Assembly (NCBI RefSeq): GCF_900169785.1 | Contig: NZ_FWER01000029.1 | Span: forward strand, 1,090-62,109 | Source of the DNA: Rhizobium sullae | Lineage (GTDB): Bacteria; Pseudomonadota; Alphaproteobacteria; Rhizobiales; Rhizobiaceae | Length of the DNA: 61,020 bases | Direction: 5' to 3' | Shown: in pieces, positions 58,648 to 61,020 of the stretch | How the letters are laid out: each line of letters begins with the position of its first letter | How positions within the stretch are numbered: the stretch's first letter is position 1 | Program-made: the position numbers and the translations under genes | The notes under the pieces: model-generated | What the model was told of the DNA's origin: nothing | Database searches by the model: none | What the model saw: only the letters and a program-made list of their open reading frames with translations

Positions 58648-60756
58648 ATGCTCAGAAACGATATTCAGTTCCCTTATGGCGCCGTCTATTTCCGCAAGTC
58701 CAACCCGCCGAACGAGGACTGGGAGCGTGACTATGCGACCGCCGGCGAAGATGGGCTCAACATTTTCCGCCATTGGTTCATGTGGGGCGCGATCGAAGTT
58801 GCTCCGGGCGTCTATGATTGGGACGACTATGACCGTCAGCTCGATCTCGCCGCGAAAAACGGGATCAAGACGGTGATCGCCGAGCTGATCCACGCGGTAC
58901 CGGACTGGGCGGTGCGCAAGTTCAGCCACGCGCTGCAGGTCGCTGCCGACGGCACGAAGCTCGGCTCCTACATGGGCGTCTCTTCTGCAACCGGTGGCTT
59001 CTCCAACAATGGCGGCGGCGCCGGCGCGCTGACGCTCAACTGCCCCGAGGTGAAGGAGGCGGCCGGCCAATTCCTGACCGCACTCGCCACCCGCTACAAG
59101 GATCACCCGGCGATCTACGGTTACGACGTCTGGAACGAATGCAATTATTCCGCCGATGTCGACTACAGCAGCTACGCCAAGGCAGCGTTCCGCAAGTGGC
59201 TGGAGAAGAAATACGGCACGCTGAGCGCGCTCGCCAAGGCCTGGCACCGCTACAGCTATGCCGAATGGCAGGATATCGAGCCGCCCGTGCATATGGCGCC
59301 CTATCCGGAATGCATCGACTGGCTGCAGTTCAAGCGGGACAACTTCTACGGCCAGATGCAGTGGCGCATCGACACGATCCGCGCCATCGACCAGAAGAAC
59401 GTCATTGCTGCCCATGGCATTTCCGGCGCCATTCCGAACATGGCGGCAAACGGTTGCGACGACTGGTTGGCTGCTTCCAAGGTCGATATCTATGGTTTCA
59501 CCTGGATCCAGGCCCGCAAGGGTACAGAACCATGGAAGACCTGGTATGGCGTCGACATCAACCGCGCCGCTGCCCGCGGTAAACCCTTCTGGCATGCCGA
59601 GCGGCAAGGCGGGCCTCTCTGGCTGCAGCCGCAAGTGATAGGTCGTGACAAAGAAGACGGCCGTGTGGCTGAGCCGGAGGATATTCGCCTCTGGAGCATG
59701 ACTTCGCTTGCCGGCGGCGCGCGCGGTGTTCTTAACCTGCGCTGGCGTCCGCTGCTCGACGGTCCGCTCTTCGGCGCTTTCGGCTCCTACGGCATGGACG
59801 GCGCGCGCACGCCGCGCTCGGAAATCGCCAGCCAGATGGCAAAATGGGCAAACGATCCGGCCCAGGCAGCACTTTGGGAGGCAAAACCGGTGCGTGGCGA
59901 GGTCGGCATACTTGTGGTGCCCGAAACGCAGCAATTCGACTATCTGCTGAACCACGACCGCAAGGAAAAGCCCTATCCGGAAGCCATGTGGGGTGCCTAC
60001 CGCGGCTTTTTAGAAAACGGGGTGCAGCCGGACTGGGTTCATATCGACGATATCGGCGACTACGATCTCCTCTATTTCCCTTATCCGATCATGTTCACCG
60101 CCGAACAGGCAAGGCATCTCAAAGCCTGGGTGGAAAAGGGCGGCATCCTGATTGCCGAAGCCTGCCCGGGATATTTCGGCGACCGCGGCCATGTCGGCCA
60201 GATCCAGCCGAACATGGGCCTCGACCAGGTCTTCGGTGCACGGGAGGAGGAAGTCGAGTTCATGCCGGATATCGGCGATCGGATTCGTCTCGAGCTGGAA
60301 GGACTGGCCGTCGACGGTGGCGGGCTGCTGCAATCCTATAAACTTGCCGGCGGCAAGGCGCTCGGCCGTTTTGACGATGGACGTCTGGCGGTCGTCGAAA
60401 ACAGCTTCGGCAGAGGCCGCACGCTTTTGATCGGCACAAACCCCTCGGTTGCCTATTACCGAACCGAAGGCAAAGCGAACCGTGCCTTCTTCGAAGAGCT
60501 CATGAATTGGAGCGGCCGGAGCCGGCACGTGACGCTTTCAAACGATGCCGTCTTTGCCCGCATCCACAAAGGCGAAAAAGGCAGCTTTCTCTGGCTCGCC
60601 AATCCGACGCGCAGGCCGCAGGCGACCGATGTCGAGCTTGCCGACCGGCTCGGAACGTTGACCAGCGCGCAAGCGTCGTGGCCCGCCGGCTGGAACTATC
60701 ATGGCGGACAGATCGAAGTCCCGCCGCGCGATGTGCTGATCCTGCAGTTGGGCTAG
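58648..60756 (+). CDS. GH42-family beta-galactosidase-like hydrolase
   Basis: ATG at 58648 (AAAAGGACAGGACA leader); 702 residues, no signal peptide. GH-A clan barrel: GEDGLNIFRHWFMWGAIEVA, then YGYDVWNECNYSADV with the Asn-Glu acid/base pair, and AARGKPFWHAERQGGPLWLQ with the likely nucleophile Glu. Residues 390-610 form the GH42 trimerisation (amidotransferase-like) domain, followed by a short beta domain. GH42 enzymes cleave beta-galactosides or arabinosides. The cytoplasmic location fits uptake of intact oligosaccharide by the adjacent ABC system. Same length and domain order as the 50733 protein but clearly different sequence. Confidence 0.85.
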   Translation: MLRNDIQFPYGAVYFRKSNPPNEDWERDYATAGEDGLNIFRHWFMWGAIEVAPGVYDWDDYDRQLDLAAKNGIKTVIAELIHAVPDWAVRKFSHALQVAADGTKLGSYMGVSSATGGFSNNGGGAGALTLNCPEVKEAAGQFLTALATRYKDHPAIYGYDVWNECNYSADVDYSSYAKAAFRKWLEKKYGTLSALAKAWHRYSYAEWQDIEPPVHMAPYPECIDWLQFKRDNFYGQMQWRIDTIRAIDQKNVIAAHGISGAIPNMAANGCDDWLAASKVDIYGFTWIQARKGTEPWKTWYGVDINRAAARGKPFWHAERQGGPLWLQPQVIGRDKEDGRVAEPEDIRLWSMTSLAGGARGVLNLRWRPLLDGPLFGAFGSYGMDGARTPRSEIASQMAKWANDPAQAALWEAKPVRGEVGILVVPETQQFDYLLNHDRKEKPYPEAMWGAYRGFLENGVQPDWVHIDDIGDYDLLYFPYPIMFTAEQARHLKAWVEKGGILIAEACPGYFGDRGHVGQIQPNMGLDQVFGAREEEVEFMPDIGDRIRLELEGLAVDGGGLLQSYKLAGGKALGRFDDGRLAVVENSFGRGRTLLIGTNPSVAYYRTEGKANRAFFEELMNWSGRSRHVTLSNDAVFARIHKGEKGSFLWLANPTRRPQATDVELADRLGTLTSAQASWPAGWNYHGGQIEVPPRDVLILQLG

Positions 60757-60773
60757 TGGCTTGATCGGAACGT

Positions 60774-60813
60774 GTCCGCCTTACCTCGCCCTTCCGGGCG
60801 GGGTAAGGCGGAC
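60774..60813 (+). terminator. Long stem-loop ending the glycoside operon
   Basis: An 18-bp stem (GTCCGCCTTACC... pairing with ...GGTAAGGCGGAC, one T-G wobble) with a TTCC loop begins 17 bases after the GH42 stop. It is the strongest hairpin in the window. No T-run follows. Its 3' side lies next to the TnpB element and could partly belong to it. Confidence 0.6.
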
Positions 60814-60828
60814 GGGACGCCGTTAACC

Positions 60829-60865
60829 ATGTTCCGGTCCGCATCCGCCGGCGCTTGCGGAACAT
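60829..60865. repeat. Inverted repeat at the left side of the TnpB element
   Basis: ATGTTCCG (60829-60836) and CGGAACAT (60858-60865) are perfect 8-bp arms around a GC-rich 21-base loop containing an inner CCGCA/TGCGG pairing. It lies just before the TnpB start. IS200/IS605 elements have subterminal hairpins of this sort, but the element boundary cannot be fixed here. Confidence 0.4.
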
Positions 60866-60891
60866 ATGAAGAACGTCCTATGGTCGTTCCG

Positions 60892-61020
60892 ATGAAGGAA
60901 CGGCTGGGCTACCGATACAGGATCTACCCGGACGCGCGGCAGGCGCGGCTGTTCCGCCAGACCGTCGGCTGCTGCCGCCTCGTCTACAACCTCTGCCTCG
61001 AGCAGCGGAGCATGGCGTAT
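60892..61020 (+). CDS. tnpB: TnpB (IS605 OrfB-type) N-terminus, cut by the window edge
   Basis: ATG at 60892 (an in-frame ATG also at 60880). The 43 visible codons read MKERLGYRYRIYPDARQARL, then FRQTVGCCRLVYNLCLEQ. The YRIYPxxxQxxxFxxTxGCCRxVYN pattern is the classic start of TnpB/Fanzor-like IS605 OrfB proteins, RNA-guided DNA nucleases ancestral to Cas12. No tnpA gene is seen on the left side. The catalytic RuvC domain and the guide-RNA end lie beyond the window. Confidence 0.8.
   Translation, partial: MKERLGYRYRIYPDARQARLFRQTVGCCRLVYNLCLEQRSMAY

Noticed and set aside
58423..59955. Long minus-strand open frame (510 codons) opposite the GH42-like gene
   Set aside because: Shadow of the real gene; no recognisable family and no ribosome site.
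1..61020. CRISPR arrays, tRNA and rRNA genes
   Set aside because: No regularly spaced direct repeats, cloverleaf-like segments or rRNA conserved blocks were found by reading; weak candidates could be missed without a computed scan.

Overview
The window looks like a replicon of a Rhizobiaceae member (Rhizobium/Agrobacterium type). The evidence is a bioBFDAZ operon with a BioR-type GntR regulator and BioR boxes, a dctA gene divergent from dctBD with a sigma-54 promoter, an IRO-type iron box at a hydroxamate-siderophore locus, GC-rich codon use and several sugar ABC transporter operons. No rRNA, tRNA or CRISPR array was seen. All family assignments come from reading the translations; no database search was run.

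Left part (1-16.7 kb) is accessory. A near-complete IS630-type element fills the first 1.16 kb. It is followed by small genes: an Imm33-like protein with an apparent frameshift, two hypotheticals, a GNAT acetyltransferase, a short DnaB/RecA-type ATPase, a nucleoside deaminase, two divergent GFA-family zinc proteins and a secreted cupin. Next come a periplasmic molybdenum aldehyde oxidoreductase operon (paoABC) and a convergent LysR regulator. The LysR gene is flanked by the eroded ends of an SDR gene and an MFS gene. Then come an AbrB/PIN toxin-antitoxin pair, a hipA-hipB pair in reversed order and a RibD/DHFR-like reductase. Palindromic candidate operators precede both toxin-antitoxin loci.

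Middle part (17-47.5 kb) is metabolic. It begins with an AraC regulator and a ribitol-type operon (binding protein, ATPase, permease, ribitol-type dehydrogenase, D-ribulokinase). A hydroxamate siderophore uptake cluster (fhuC, TonB receptor, fhuD, fhuB) follows; an IRO box lies between fhuC and a divergent ABC exporter. Next is bioR-bioBFDAZ with BioR boxes before bioR, before bioB and, unexpectedly, inside bioB. A second sugar ABC transporter of YtfQ/YtfR/YtfT/YjfF layout has no catabolic genes beside it. The C4-dicarboxylate system dctBD/dctA carries a clear -24/-12 promoter and two DctD-type palindromes.

Right part (47.5-60.8 kb) is one long plus-strand operon behind a divergent LacI regulator: a peptide-family (Dpp/AgpA-like) ABC transporter with a fused two-domain ATPase, two different 702-residue glycoside-hydrolase-type proteins (GHL6-like and GH42-like), a hydroxypyruvate isomerase-like protein and a tartronate semialdehyde reductase-like protein. 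This is the best candidate for an undescribed system: cytoplasmic processing of an unidentified glycoside or oligosaccharide with outflow at hydroxypyruvate/glycerate. The window ends in the first codons of a TnpB (IS605 OrfB) gene.

A recurring theme is a strong stem-loop directly after the binding-protein gene in all three ABC import operons, probably setting the excess of binding protein over membrane components.
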